Shown: positions 30,601-42,666 of the stretch, in pieces
How positions within the stretch are numbered: the first letter of the stretch is position 1
Layout: every line of letters begins with the position of its first letter
NCBI GenBank assembly: GCA_948144175.1
Contig: CANXME010002150.1
Span: 226,501 to 290,500 of the forward strand
DNA from: Closterium sp. NIES-65
Lineage: Eukaryota > Streptophyta > Zygnematophyceae > Desmidiales > Closteriaceae
Length of the DNA: 64,000 bases
Direction: 5' to 3'
Notes under the pieces: model-generated
Database searches by the model: none
The model's input: only the letters and a program-made list of their open reading frames with translations
Told to the model about the DNA's origin: nothing
Position numbers and translations under genes: made by a program

Positions 30601-33580
30601 GAGGGGGTCTACCGGGGGGGGACCTGGTACCAAGAAGAGCGGGGGTGGGGGGGAGGGACGGAATGCGGTAGGGGAAGAGGCGGTAGTAGGGTACCGACTC
30701 GTCGAACGTGACGTCCTGGGAGGACAGAACATTGCGAGAGGTGGGGTGGTAGAACTGCCACCCAGGGGCATCGGGGGGGAACCCCAGGAAGACGCAGGGA
30801 GCAGCGCGAGGGGACAGCTTGTCCGCAGACAAGTCGCAGACAAACGCCCGAGATCCCCAGACCCGGAACGCCGACGCATCGCCAACCTTCCCCGTCCACA
30901 GCAGGGCTGGGGAGGTCTCCGGCCAGGAGACCTGGGGTGAAGGTTGATCTGGTGCGCCGCTTACCTCACCGCAAACGGCCACAAAAAATGGGGGGCAGCC
31001 GCATGCATTATGGACGTACGAGCGACGTCCATGACCATGCCAATGCGGCGCTCAGCGATCCCATTTTGCTGTGGAGAGTCCGGAAGGGTGAAGGTGTGAC
31101 GAATGCCCCGTGCGCGACAGTAGGCTCTCAGAAGGCCAGAGGAGAACTCTCCGCCTCTGTCCGTGTGCAGACGCAGAACAGGAGAGTCCGAGCCAAAGCT
31201 CTGCCTGAGCTGGAGACGAGCTGCGCGGATCCAATCGATCAGCACCTCAGTGACATCACCCTTGCTGCGCAAGGGGAAGACTGTGGTGTAACGCGAGTAG
31301 TCGTGAACAACAAGATGGAAGTAGCGCTCGTGACCCTGTCCACGGACGTGGGCTGGGCCCCACACGTCCATGTGAAGCGTCTGCAACGTGGCCTCTATCG
31401 GAGGAAACTGGGAGGAGTGAGGGGCAGCACGCTGGCGCCCCTCAACACAGGGGACACAGGTAGGGCCAGGCCCCGGAGGAAGGGGAGGGAGGGACCGGGG
31501 GAGACCAGAGACAAGAAGACGGGAGGCCATGCCTCTTAGCCGAAGCAGAGAGGGGTGACCAAGGCGGTGGTGCCAGAGGAGAGTCTCGTGAGACAGGAGA
31601 CGACACGAACAGGGGGCAGACTCAGGACCAGACCTGGACGCTGCAGCAAATACCTGACCAGACGCAGGGACCCTACTAGACTTAGTAACAGGGGGAGAAG
31701 CAGTGGTCAGTGTGTACAGGCTCGACCCTGGCTGACGGGTAAACGTAGCCAGGTGTCGACCTGTGCTAGCCTCTGTGCAGTGCGTCACCCGCTGACAAGC
31801 AGGGGTGAACTGGTGGACTCCCGCATCCTGTAGGTCAGCACCACTCACCAAGTTCGTAGAGAACGAGGGGAGGTAGAGACCAGACAGGGTGCCAGAGGGA
31901 GCCGCCGGACACGGGAGGACAGTGGAGAAGCGAGACAGGACAGGACCCCCGGAGGGATCAGCCAGGGAAACCGCAACCGGCCGACTAAGCGGCGTGAGTG
32001 TGGTGCGATCCCGAAAGAAGGAGCGAGACGCCCCAGAGTCAAGGGTGAAGGTGTGGGAGGCCGAAGCCGACGTAGTACCTGAGAGCGCAGACTCACCAGT
32101 ACCTGAGGACGCAGACACACTAGCACCTAGAGCAGCAGCGTCGCAAGCACCTAGGGCAGCAGCCTCACCAGTACCTAGAGCAGCAGTCTCAATGCCCGGG
32201 TCGGGCGGAAAACACCGGTAACAGTCACCCTCATCACTAATGGTCACAACATACAAGGCAGCAAGGATAGCATCAAAGTCAAGATCAAAAATAGCTACGC
32301 CAGCCCTAGACAGCTCTCCCCAGCGGGGGATCTCCGTGGCCTCTGGAAACTGCTGACGCCAAGCGTCCGTCAGGCGGCCAAAACAGCGCTGGGTGGAGTG
32401 GGCACCCCCACACTGCTCACCCGCACGGTCGCCGGTGCGAAGGACGTAGGTGCAGGGACCAAGTCCCCCACTACGCTGACGCTCCGTGTACCACTGACGG
32501 AGCTGCTGAGGGGTGGGGACGTCGCGAGAACGCTGCTGCTGGCGCTGACCACCCCCAGTGCCGCTCCGCTGTGAAGTGCCACTCTGACCACCTCCACCAC
32601 CTCCTCCTCCACCTCCTCCACCTCCGCCACCGCCGCCACCCCCGCCAGTACCGCAGCCGCTGACACCGCCTCCGCCACCACTGCTGCCACTAGCACCCCC
32701 ACCCCCACCACCTCCTCCACCGCCACCCCCACCCCCTCCGCCGCCTCCACCTCCACCGCCACCGCCCCCGCTAGCCCCACCCGCTCCCTTGCCCCCCTTG
32801 TCCTTGCCAGGGCGACGTCTCCCGCTAGGGGCAGACGCCGCACCGACCGACTCAAGACCAACGAGGTCGGCAGCAGCGGCAGAGGCGACAGAGGGCAAGA
32901 GAGGGGAAGGAGAACACCCCTCAAAGATGGGGGCGCGGGGGTCACCTCGAGAGGCACCTACAGTGACGATGCTCTTCTCCGCCGCTAGGAGGGCCTTCTC
33001 TAGGCTGTCGACTGTGAGAGTGGTGGGACAGACCGCAAGGAAGTGGTCCCGGACTACACGAAGGGAGTCGGGGAGGCGGGTGACTAGAAAGTAGAGAGTG
33101 ATGTACATGGGGGGGGGGGTTCTTGGCGCAGAAGTCAGCAGGAAGCGCAGCGCGGTAGCGGGTGTCACTAGTGCGGAGGTGCGTAATGAGATCAGCGACT
33201 GTGGGAAAGGCGGCAAGGTCAGGGAAGAGGAAGGGTAGCATGAGGCGGCTCAGTGTAGCAGTGGCAGGGGAAGAGTAGCGTGCAACTACAGCGTCGTACA
33301 AGGTCTGAACACTCTTGTACTGACTAAAGTGCGCGCGCTCAGCGGTAGGCAGGTGGCGACGCACAGCAAGACGTGGAGCTGCATCGCGGGTGGCCCACTG
33401 AGAGCAAACAGTGGGGTCAGCATCAGCAGCAGGGGCAGGAGAGGCGCCAGAGGTGAGGTCAAAAATAGAAAGACCGTCCGCCCTATCGCAGTGTAAAAAC
33501 AGCTGCAGGTCGTCGACCCACACCTCAAAGTCAATGGCTCGACCCTCAGCATCAAAAGCGGGGACACTAGGGGTAGCCAT
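27643..33580 (-). pseudogene. gag-pol of C
   Basis: Starts MATPSVPAFDAEG (ATG 33580). Gag shifts frame at a poly-C stretch (33109-33121), then continues without a stop through knuckle (CTYVLRTGDRAGEQC), protease (LDSGASRSFF) and integrase (HHRLGHPS, MDVWGPA, HTDRGGEFS). TAC-to-TAA at about 30961 and nearby single-base indels break the end of integrase. After the linker the original frame returns for RT (YVDD) and RNase H. Further stops: TGA at 30304, TAG at 29791-29793 and TAG at 27700-27702, the last two at conserved Gln. The expected terminator is TGA at 27643-27645. It shows that in this clade gag and pol form one frame with no stop between them. Confidence 0.9.
30310..30520 (-). repeat. 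15-bp coding minisatellite in C pol linker
   Basis: GAEPG-coding units, shorter array than in B. Frameshifts cluster here and in the neighbouring homopolymers. Confidence 0.85.
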
Positions 33581-33639
33581 GACGACAGACTAGCAGTGCA
33601 AGCAGTGGGGGAAGGGCACGCAGTAGCAGTGGGGCTGTG

Positions 33640-34430
33640 CTCACCCGACAGGGCAGGTCGGGCGGCTCGGCAGTAGTGCGGTTCGGCTGCGGGGCGGCTC
33701 GGCTGTACTGCGGTCCGGCGGCCCGGCGGCTCGGCGGCTGCTGCTGGGCGGCTCGGCTGTACTGCGGCTCAGCAGCCCGGCGGCTCGGCGGCTGCTGCTG
33801 GGCGGCTCGGCTGCTCCGGTACCGGGCGGCGAGGCGGGCGGCTGCTCGGGCGGCTCGGCAGGAGGAGGTGAGGGCGGCGGGGCCGCGTAGGTGAGGGCGG
33901 CGTGGCCGCAAAGGTGAGGGCGGCGGGGCCGCGTAAGTGAGGGCGGGGAGGCCGCGGAGGTGAGGGCGGCGGCGCCGTGTAGGTGAGGGCGGCGGGGCCG
34001 CGACGTGAGGGCGGCAGGGCCGCGACGTAAGGGCGGCGGGGCCGCGTAGGTAAAGGCGACGGGGCCGCGTAGATAAGGGCGGCGGGGCCGCGACGTGAGG
34101 GCGGCGGGGCCGCGTAGGTAAGAGCGACGGGGCCGCGACGTAAGGGCGGCGGGGCCGCAACGTGAGGGCGGCGGGGCCACGTAGGTAAGGGCGGCAGGGC
34201 CGCGACGTGAGGGCAGCGGGGCCGCGACGTGAGGTCGGCGGGGCCGCGACGTAAGGGCGGCGGGGCCGCGTAGGTAAGGGCGGCGGGGCCGCGTAGGTAA
34301 GGGCGGCGGGGCCGCGACGTGAGGGCTGCGGGGCCGCGACGTGAGGGCGGCGGGGCCGCGACGTAAGGGCGGCGGGGCCGCGTAGGTAAGGGCGGCGTAA
34401 CGGGCCGCTAGGGGCGACACGAAGGGTCGC
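33640..34430 (-). repeat. Minisatellite leader of C
   Basis: About 27 copies of a ~20-bp unit, on the plus strand close to ggcggggccgcgacgtaagg. On the minus strand it reads cggccccgccgccctacg, strikingly like the array in element I (38290-38600). Confidence 0.9.
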
Positions 34431-34494
34431 TAAAAAAAAGGAACGCGCGCCTCCGGGCGCGCTTCGGTGGGCCCTAGGAACAGTCCCTAGGAGG

Positions 34495-34644
34495 GGACCT
34501 GCTCTGATTCCATGTCAATAAGTGAACGAGAATGAAATGACTATGAATGAAGTGAGTATATATAGGAAACCCTAATTGGGTTGTACCCCCTATGGGATAC
34601 CCCACTATAGCCTACACAAATAAGTAAGCTATTATGTTCTGACA
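34495..34644 (-). repeat. 5' LTR of C with primer site
   Basis: LTR 34513-34644 (132 bp, TGTCAGAACA...TATTGACA). Primer site tggaatcagagcaggtcc is at 34495-34512 on the minus strand. Confidence 0.9.
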
Positions 34645-36509
34645 GGAATGCCCTTAGCGCACGCCGAGTTTCTAGGACCGTCGACTTAATGATACGCGAT
34701 TGTTTCTACTGTTGACTATATCGCACGCCTGCTGTGCGACGACGCGAAACCGCAGCAGATGCGCGTGTGTGACGATTGCAGTTGCGGATGACACATGGCG
34801 TGCAGCTAGCGCGGATCTACATTGGCAGGTGCACACTTCACGCGATAGAAGCGACGACCCGGCGTTCGTTAGTGGCTGACGACCTGGTACGCGACTGCTG
34901 CAGCATTTTCCAGTCTGTGCCTGCTGCATCTTTGTTGGTCTTCTCCCCCTGCCTTCCTTCCCTTCCTTTCTTTGTAAGCCTTGCATTTCTCCCCTTGCCT
35001 CGTGCTGTGATGACACAAGGTTGTCCATGTCTTAAATCCACACCAAAGGATGATGCCAAATCCGCTCTGACTTCACCCATGTTTTCTTGTAATGCTCCCC
35101 CTACACTCCAGATGACACACGGTAGTAGCAGGAGTTGCCGAACTCCATCAGGTGGAGGTTGCGCATGTCGACGCACTCCAAGTACGCCGAAAACTGAACT
35201 TTATGTGTGCAGAATTGCCCACTCTAGGTATGAAATGCACATCAAGTATGAAAAAATGCCCACTCCAGGTATGAAGTGCACACCAAGTATGCAGAAATGT
35301 GCACGCCAAGGTATGAAGTGCACTCCAAGCATGCAGAAATGTGCACTCCAAGTATCCAGTAAATGGTACTCCAAGTATACAGTTATGTGCACACCAGGAA
35401 TGCAGAAATGCTTGCTCCCATGTATGTTCTCCATCAGGTGGTGCTGTTCATCAGCAGCATCACGATGGATTACGTCTGGCTGCATCCTTTCTACCTGCTC
35501 CCCCTGCATATTGGCAACCCTTGGTGAGTAGGACTTCCACTTATGCTTTGTGACTCCATTTGTCACTCCGGTGCCACCAGATTCACTTCACGCCCCACCT
35601 CCCCCCCACCCATGTGCTTGTAGTCATGCACGTAACCGCGTATACTGCTACAAGCACGTGAGTGAGTAAGAATTTAGGTGACGCCATGTTGTGCAGCACA
35701 ACTTGAGAATGCCGCACAGGTGAGTACAACACAAGCACCTTTGACTTGATGACCATCAGAAGATGGTGCGCCAATTGGGATCAGTTGAAGCCCACTCAGC
35801 AAACTGCAGGTCAGATGCTGCTCGCTTGGCTTGTCCACCTCATTCCCGACATCGTCATTTTCAGCGCCTTCCAGAGTGGAGACGCCTGCCCTAGGTAAGT
35901 CTTGTTTAACAGGGTCTGCTCCATCGCCTCCATGACCTTCGGACATAGGAACCGAATCCACTGCAGACCTTTGTCCTTCTCCCCCTGAAGTCCACACCAC
36001 ACTGTGAGGTGAGACTTCATCCGTGGTATCATCATGTGCTGCCTTCCGCACGATGTAGGCTTAGTGTACCATGGGGTGTGGAATGGATGAGTGTGCAGAA
36101 CGGGCACTCAACTGCACTCCAGGTGTGCGGGAAAGTGCGCTCCCGTGTGTATCCAAGTGCACTCCAAGTGCACTCCAAGTGTGCACGAAGTTGTACCCCG
36201 TTCACGACCATGCCTATTCGATGACGCATCATCACGGGGTTGACCAGGATCATATTCAGGTGTAAGTGCCGGCTCATACTCGACCATGAGCACTCCGTCC
36301 ACGTCCTTGCCAAGTCCAATCCGCACGTACTCATATCCATCAGTCATAGTGATTTCGGTGTCTCCCTTAGCAATGGTATTGATGTGCGCACTGTTTTTCA
36401 GCAGCTGACAATAGTAGAGCAGGTTGCTCTTCAGGCAAGGACTTCAGTGTGGCGAACTGTTGTCCCATCAGGTGCAGTTTCTATCGTTCCCATCATCGTG
36501 CTGTTCAGT
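34645..36509 (-). other. Decayed internal part of H
   Basis: It lies downstream of the H protease. Short frames occur but nothing continuous. No integrase or RT motif is found, although this is where they should follow. Two clusters of a gtgcac...cttggag repeat lie at 35205-35420 and 36095-36195. Confidence 0.5.
35205..35420. repeat. Degenerate ~24-bp repeat array
   Basis: Words such as atgcagaaatgtgcac and gtatgaagtgcacacc recur about ten times. A related cluster (tgcactccaagtgcactccaa) is at 36095-36195. Confidence 0.8.
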
Positions 36510-37980
36510 TAGCTCCCATCAACAAGCTCCATGTATACAGATTTGTCCAGCTCCTTTAACTCTTCAAACCAGCACTTGTCCGAAGTCATGTGCTGGCTGC
36601 ATCCGCTGTCCAACATCCATAGTGACGCTTTAGCTGGTGGTAAGGTAGCTTGTGACGATTGTACCGTTGCAATCCATGTGACAGTATGTTGGTTGTCTCC
36701 CTCGGTTGCTCCTTGCTGTAGTGGCGCCTTGTTGTCACGCTTGGGATGCGACTCCTTCGTGGAGAGAACGAACGACTGTTGCCAATGTGCAGTTTTGTCC
36801 TTCCGCTGGTATGCGGTTCCCACCCTGGTAGTGACCAGCCAGGGGGGGCCTTGATACAGTTGAAGAAGGGATGGCCTGGCTCCTTGCAGTACCAACACAC
36901 AAGGGATGAGCAACCCGCACCTCCTTCATTTTCTTGCATTTTCTCCCCAATAGACCGTTTGTCACGTTGTGTAGCATTGCAGAGTGCCTCATTTCCTCCC
37001 GATGTGCCGGTAGTTTGGTGAGCAGGTTTAAGGTGAATGTGTCCTCATCCACCATCTTTCCCGCTAGTGCCAACTTGTCACGAATTGCCGTTGTGCGGTT
37101 GTCGTACTCCTCCACACTCTCCTCGTTCCCCATCTTCAGATTGTCTAACTGCTTCAGAAGTGGCAGTTTCGACACCGAATCCTTTGCCTGGTACATATTT
37201 ATTAAGTACTCCCATGCTTCATATGCCGGGCTGTAGGATTCTTGGAGCATGTCCAGATGCAGCTGAATAGTGGCGCTCACGCTGTGCAGTAAGACCCAAA
37301 ACGCGGATGCCGCACGCTGTGAGTAATCCAATTGTAGCATTTCCAGTAGCTCCATAGCATCGTCAATGTCACCATTTCCCATGGTAACCGGATACTGCAG
37401 GGTCAAAAAGAACTCCCATAGATTCTTGACGCGAGCGTTCATACGAAACCGCAATGCCCACTCCCGGAAGTTTGAGCCGTCAAACGGAGTGGTGGTGAAC
37501 GCCTTGTCCACCGTTGCTCCTACCATTCTGCGTGACAGCCGTTCCTTGTCTTGTCACACCGGGTCGAAGAGAGTAGGCACGGTTGACGATCGAGGTAGCT
37601 GTACCGTATGCTGCATATCTCCATTCTGTCCACCAAGTTGACGTTCTAGCACTTCCACTTGATCACGTTGCATGGCTCCGCTTGACTGCATTCCGTATCC
37701 GATCCGCCCCATGTTGTCCACAGAATCTACTCCAATTGGTGGACGTGGTGCACGCGGAGGTACGACGTTGCCTCCATGAAGGTGAGACCTGGGAATGGGA
37801 AAAACTCCAATGGGATGTGATTTAGTTGCAAGTCATCGTAATGGGGGAGCACCAATAGTGTAGGAGGCGAATCCCACACCTTCCACGCTCACTTGACCAT
37901 TTCCGTCACTTTGCTGTGCAATCTGTCCACTTCTCATTCCACCATGCTCCATTGCATGCACTTCACTCCCATACTCATCA

Positions 37981-39471
37981 TGTCAGAATAATATATATAA
38001 TTCTATATATTGTTTTGTAACTGCCTGTAGTGTAGACTACTGTAGTCATAGAAGTTTCTGGTGGTGCACCTTTCTTGTTTGTTCTTTCCTATTTGTACCC
38101 TCGCTCAATATTGAAACCCCCTCTTTTGTTCAAATCTTCTCGACTTACCTAAACCCACTCGAGCTCAACTCCCCTTCTAACTAGCTATGGCTCCTTAGCC
38201 TAGCTCAAGTTTTGACATGTTATCAGAGCGTGTTCCGCTCCTGGACTCCTGCTTCCGCTGCTACTGAGTGTACTGCACGCCCTGTGGTGTGCCCTACTGT
38301 CGCGGCCCCGCCGCTCTACTATCGCGGCCCCGCCGCCCTTCTTAAGCGGCCCCGCCGCCCTACTGTCGCGGCCTCGCCGCCTCTCTGCTGTCGCCTCCCC
38401 GCCACCCTACTGTCGCGGCCCCGCCGCCCTCCTGTCGCGGCCTCGCCGCCCTGCTTTAGCAGCCTCGCCGCCCTACTGTCGCGGCCCCGCCGCCCTACTG
38501 TCGCGGCCCCGCCGCCCTATTCTGCGGCCTCGCCGCCCTACTCCTGCGGCCCCGCCGCCCTACGTCGCGGCCTCGCCGCCCACATTTGCGGCCCCGCTGC
38601 CCTCTGTTGCGGCCCCGCCACCAGAGGCCCCGATGTCACCTGCGGCCCCGCCCACTTGCGGTCCCGACCCTGTCCCAGCCATGCCTCGTCACCAGCTGCG
38701 GCACACCGGGGGCACGTGCACCGGCCCCCCCCTTCTTCCCGTCACCTGTCGCGGCTCCTTCGGGGGCCGCGGCGACCTGAAAGGAGGGGGCAGGCGTAGC
38801 CCCCTCTGCCGCCTGCTTTGGCGCCCGGGGAGGCCGTGCGTCGCCCCCCCCCCCCTTCTCCTCCTCCTTTTGTTCCCTCTGCTGCAGCTGCCGCTGGGGG
38901 GGAGGGTGTGAGGGTGTGGGGGAGCCCGGGGAGGGACTGGGGGTGGCGGGTGTGGGGGTGATGGGGGTTGTGTGGTCCCCTGGCCCTACGGCCCCATCCT
39001 CCTCCGTTTGCCCCCCCCCCCTCTGCTGCTCCTGCAGCAGAGGGGGAGGGGGAGGGGGAGGGTGAGGGGATGTAGGGGGTGACCAACCAGAACCTACCAC
39101 CTCCTCTCCTCTCTCTCCCTCTCTCTCTCCTCCTCCTTGCCTGCCCTCTCCCGTTCTGCTGCGCACTCTGCCTCGTGTACCCCATTATGGGGGCGTTGAC
39201 TGCACATTCTTCCCTACAGGCACTTATGGGGGCGTGTCAGAATAATATATATAATTCTATATATTGTTTTGTAACTGCCTGTAGTGTAGACTACTGTAGT
39301 CATAGAAGTTTCTGGTGTTGCACCTTTCTTGTTTGTTCTTTCCTATTTGTACCCTCGCTCAATATTGAAACCCCCTCTTTTGTTCAAATCTTCTCGACTT
39401 ACCTAAACCCACTCGAGCTCAACTCCCCTTCTAACTAGCTATGGCTCCTTAGCCTAGCTCAAGTTTTGACA
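37981..39471 (+). mobile_element. Element I: short non-autonomous LTR retrotransposon
   Basis: 1491 bp. The two 237-bp LTRs (37981-38217, 39235-39471) differ at one base. TSD catca is at 37976-37980 and 39472-39476. The internal 1017 bp hold a primer site (tgttatcagagcg at 38218), a minisatellite leader (38290-38600, unit like cgcggccccgccgccctact), Pro- and C/T/G-rich low-complexity sequence, and a short G-rich tract before the 3' LTR. No Gag, protease, integrase or RT motif exists in any frame. It must have been copied by proteins of another element. It sits in the gag of H. Confidence 0.9.
38290..38640 (+). repeat. Minisatellite leader of I
   Basis: About 14 copies of a ~20-bp unit, ctactgtcgcggccccgccg. 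Related to the array in C's leader. Confidence 0.9.
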
Positions 39472-40043
39472 CATCATTCCTCCCCCGTGCTTCCCTTTGC
39501 ATGGATGATTGAGGTGCGGGATAGGCGTGCTCTCCTTGGACGGATGCATCCCTCTTTTGGGATGACTCTCCTCCTTGAGATATGCCCATTTCCTCATCAC
39601 CATCAATTCCTTCATGAACATTTGATGCACGGGTTTGGTTAGTATGTAGAGTAATGGAATGAGATTGTTCACCGGTGGACAAATTGTTGGACTCATGAGA
39701 GAGCATTGTCCTTGGCTGGACTATCATTCCAAGCTTGTCCCTCAATGAAGCTTGGAATGTTGGTGGTACCCTTGCAATATTTTTTTATAGGTGCTCATGC
39801 TGAACCATGATGGCGTTTTCAAAAGCCGCATATCCGGCATCCACTTCGCCATCAAAATGCACCATGATCTTTATCAAACCGTTCACCAAGTGTGCGCTAA
39901 ACGCACGGTTGTACTGAGCAGCGACCACCAGGTGTACAAAAGCGTAAACTGGGTGTGCGGTACTCTGACTGTATGCAGTTACTTATCCGAAGTGAATGCC
40001 AACAAGTTTATGAACCAAATCTGGCAGCATGCCCCCTAGAGTA

Positions 40044-40379
40044 GCTCTGATACCATGCTAGAAGGCACAATGCCAGCGTAGTGGAAACGTGTTTGTAGAA
40101 AAGAACAAGATAGAAAACTTGCATTGATCATCGAATTACGAAATGATGTTGAACAAGTGACACAGGAGGATATTTATGCATCCATCTACCCCTCCTAGAA
40201 TGGCCCATTCACACCAATAATGGTGTACCAATGATTCTACCCCTTACACTCCAATAATGCTGAACTAAAATAATTCTAGCCCTACAATAATTGTGACAAT
40301 TATTGTAGGACTTAGAGGCATAAAACCAAACAGCATACGAGTATACGGTATTCGCTACACTATATTCGAATTTCCAACA
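40044..40379 (-). repeat. 5' LTR of H with primer site
   Basis: LTR 40056-40379 (324 bp). Primer site tggtatcagagc is at 40044-40055, an exact initiator Met-tRNA complement. TSD attca is at 40380-40384. Confidence 0.85.
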
Positions 40380-40384
40380 ATTCA

Positions 40385-40680
40385 TTTGTCTTTGACACGG
40401 TATCTAATTGACTTACAGTAGGTCATCTCTTCCGCCTCGCCTCGCCCCTAGCGCGACCCTTGGAGCATCCCCTAGAGCGTGTCAAACTACATATTTGTAT
40501 GTTATATAATGTTACGATACAAAATTCAATGAATAGGCATTCCTGTACGTCGTAGGAGCAAACTCTACCGAGTACGAAGTCGAGGAGTCGGAAGAGTCGA
40601 AGCGAGACCAGTAGGGCTTTAAATTGGTTATGGCCCACCCTTGTAATCAGGGTTCTAGGTATAATCAACTCTAATGCTAA

Positions 40681-40748
<68 letters not shown>

Positions 40749-41757
40749 GGTTCTCGCCCCGCACGGTTTAAACTTCGTTGTAATAAGGGAATGTACCACT
40801 TAAATTACATGGCAGTCTAGGTCATTTCGGTCAATAAGATTTGATGTTGGCCCCGTCCTCGCTTGGGCGGAGCCGACTTCGTAGTCGGGTGTGCGGGGAG
40901 CACAGCCGATTAGCTGCAGTGGATGACCCCGAGTTTGGGTGCGCAGGTCGGCGAGCTGGTCGACCTGCTCGTGGCAACTGCTGCACCGCCGACGATGGGG
41001 GTGGCGGCGGTCGAACAAACCCGGGGGTCGACGAGGGTGGGCGCCGACTTTGGGAGGCGCCGACGTTGACTTGGAGCTATAGGGCGCCAAGCTGGAGGGT
41101 GCATAGCTAGGGGGGCGCCAAGCTGGAGGGTGCCGATTTGGTGGTCGACGACCTGCGTGGTCGCCGAGCACGAAGCTGGTGGTCGCCGGTTTGCCCGGTC
41201 GACCGAGTTACGGGCGACGTGTGCGATGGTCGCCGGGGTGGTTTATGCGACGGCGACCTCGAAAGTGGTATCCCGAGGTCGAAGTGGCTGGTGGGCGCAG
41301 TCGCTAGCATGTTCTCGACCTGGCGTCTCCATTGTGCACACACCAACCAGCTACGCGGACCTGCGAAGCGGGTGCACCGTTGTCTTGCGGGTGCAACGTT
41401 GTGCAACCAACTTGCTGCAGCGTTGGCATACCGTAGACTTGCAACATTAGCAAGCCGCTTCTCTGCAGCGTTGGAGCGGTGCGAGCTTTGCAACGCTGAA
41501 TCGCAGTCGACCGTGCTGCGTTGAAGGTCGACCAGCATGCTTGCTATCTCTGATATAGTAATTGTTGCCAATGCTGTTCTAACCATTGTTGTGAACTTTT
41601 GCTAGTGAAACTCTTGCCATTTTCCCTGTGAACAAGCAAGTAGTACAAGCAAAAGCAAACGACTAAGGAACGAATGCAGAGGTCACTCCCACCCCGTGCC
41701 TAGCTCGTATACTAGCTCCAGTTGCTAGAGTTATCTCCACATGGTGTGGTGAGCATG
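40385..41757. other. Orphan stretch, no recognised gene
   Basis: Contains a (GT)n run followed by T34 (40681-40745), then GC-richer sequence with repeated gggcgccaagctggagggtg (about 41087 and 41112) and scattered ttgcaac words. Minus-strand frames 40800-41171 and 41107-41586 have no recognised domain. Confidence 0.5.
40681..40745. repeat. (GT)n plus T34 microsatellite
   Basis: Alternating GT to 40711, then 34 consecutive T (40712-40745). Confidence 0.95.
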
Positions 41758-42419
41758 GCGGCACCGCAACTTACCTTCATTCTAGTTGACTTCGTTGCAA
41801 TTACGTATCGTGTTCGTAGGTCGGCAGCTGTGCGTTAGTCACCATGGTGGGCGCATGTGACGCAGGTGTAGCAGACACCCTGGAGGCACGGCTGGAGGAT
41901 GCAAGGAGACACCACTTGGCTAGCGAGTACGAGGAGACGCTCCCCTTGGCGGTCGTCGAGACAGGCATCCGCGCCGTGTGGGCTGCGGAGCACCCTTCTT
42001 AGCCTGCCTCTCATCGACCGGTGGACAATGAAGGCGGCGTTGACGTGGGCGTCAACGCTGGTAACCAAGTCAGCAGCAGTGCGGGAGGCACATCGAGGCA
42101 GAGAGGAGTGATTCACGCCAATGAAGTCGGCGGCGTTTAGGCGCGAGGGCTGTAGTCGTCGGCGGATGCAGGGTCCTCGCAGGGCGACGTCGGAGGACAT
42201 CGAAGCAGCGTGACGCAGGGGTCGGCGACCCACGTTACGGCGGGTGGAATTGCGCCGACCTACGGCTACTTCAAGTTTACGCCGGACAAGATTTTCGTCA
42301 CCCTCTGCTGGTCGGCCGCCCTGACATCGTCACGTGGAAGGAGACCATCGAGCCTCAGCTGGAGATTGCCAGCTTGATGTGCTTCGTAGGAGGGCACAGT
42401 GGAGACACCGCTTGCAAGC

Positions 42420-42666
42420 TATTGGAAATAGGCTGTCAACACTTTGTGTACTATATTCTAAATCTTGTAAGTTATTTGTAGGTTGAATGTAGATTGTGAT
42501 CTGGTTGGGATTCCCTTGTAATCCAGCAAATTTGCCAACTCACCATTGGAGATTTGCTGGAATTCCCATCCCATCCTTTCCCCTAGCTTTGCTCATCCCA
42601 ACCTTGTTTGTACTTAAGGTCTAATGCCTTCTCTACTAATCAATCACTTCAGCTCCATTTCTATCA
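42420..42666 (+). repeat. 5' LTR of G
   Basis: 247 bp, ends ctccatttctatca before the primer site. Carries a terminal TG-to-TA change. Confidence 0.9.

Larger units (their letters stand above)
19860..34644 (-). mobile_element. Ty1/copia element C, split by B
   Basis: The 5' LTR is at 34513-34644. The 3' LTR at 19860-19961 lacks its last ~30 bp. B sits in the 3' untranslated region of C (TSD gcaag). The net length of C is about 7.3 kb, similar to A. C lies inside H. Its own TSD cannot be confirmed because the left LTR end is lost (ggaag on the left, ggaat on the right). Confidence 0.85.
36510..39745 (-). pseudogene. gag-protease of H, split by element I
   Basis: On the minus strand the frame begins near 39745, runs to 39472, resumes at 37980 after element I, and continues through FDGSNFREWALRF (about 37470) and the UBN2-type Gag core (YSPAYEAWEYLINMYQAKDS). 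A CX2CX4HX4C knuckle, CWYCKEPGHPFFNC, is at 36856-36897, and the protease motif LDSGCSQHMT is near 36600-36610. With I removed the frame reads across the insertion site (QREARGRNDEYGS). Two TGAs, near 37826 and 37555, and frame changes near 36900 show decay. This Gag has the ordinary knuckle, unlike A-D, so H belongs to another copia clade. Confidence 0.75.
19430..40379 (-). mobile_element. Ty1/copia element H, old, with nested C, B and I
   Basis: The 3' LTR is at 19430-19815 and the 5' LTR at 40056-40379, with TSD attca at 19425-19429 and 40380-40384. Next to the 3' LTR the minus strand reads AGCAAGGGAGAG, a good polypurine tract; next to the 5' LTR is the primer site tggtatcagagc. C (carrying B) occupies 19860-34644 and I occupies 37981-39471. 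What remains of H is about 4.6 kb: gag, knuckle and protease are recognisable but integrase and RT are not, so sequence was lost around the C insertion. The LTRs differ at many positions and in length. Confidence 0.8.
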
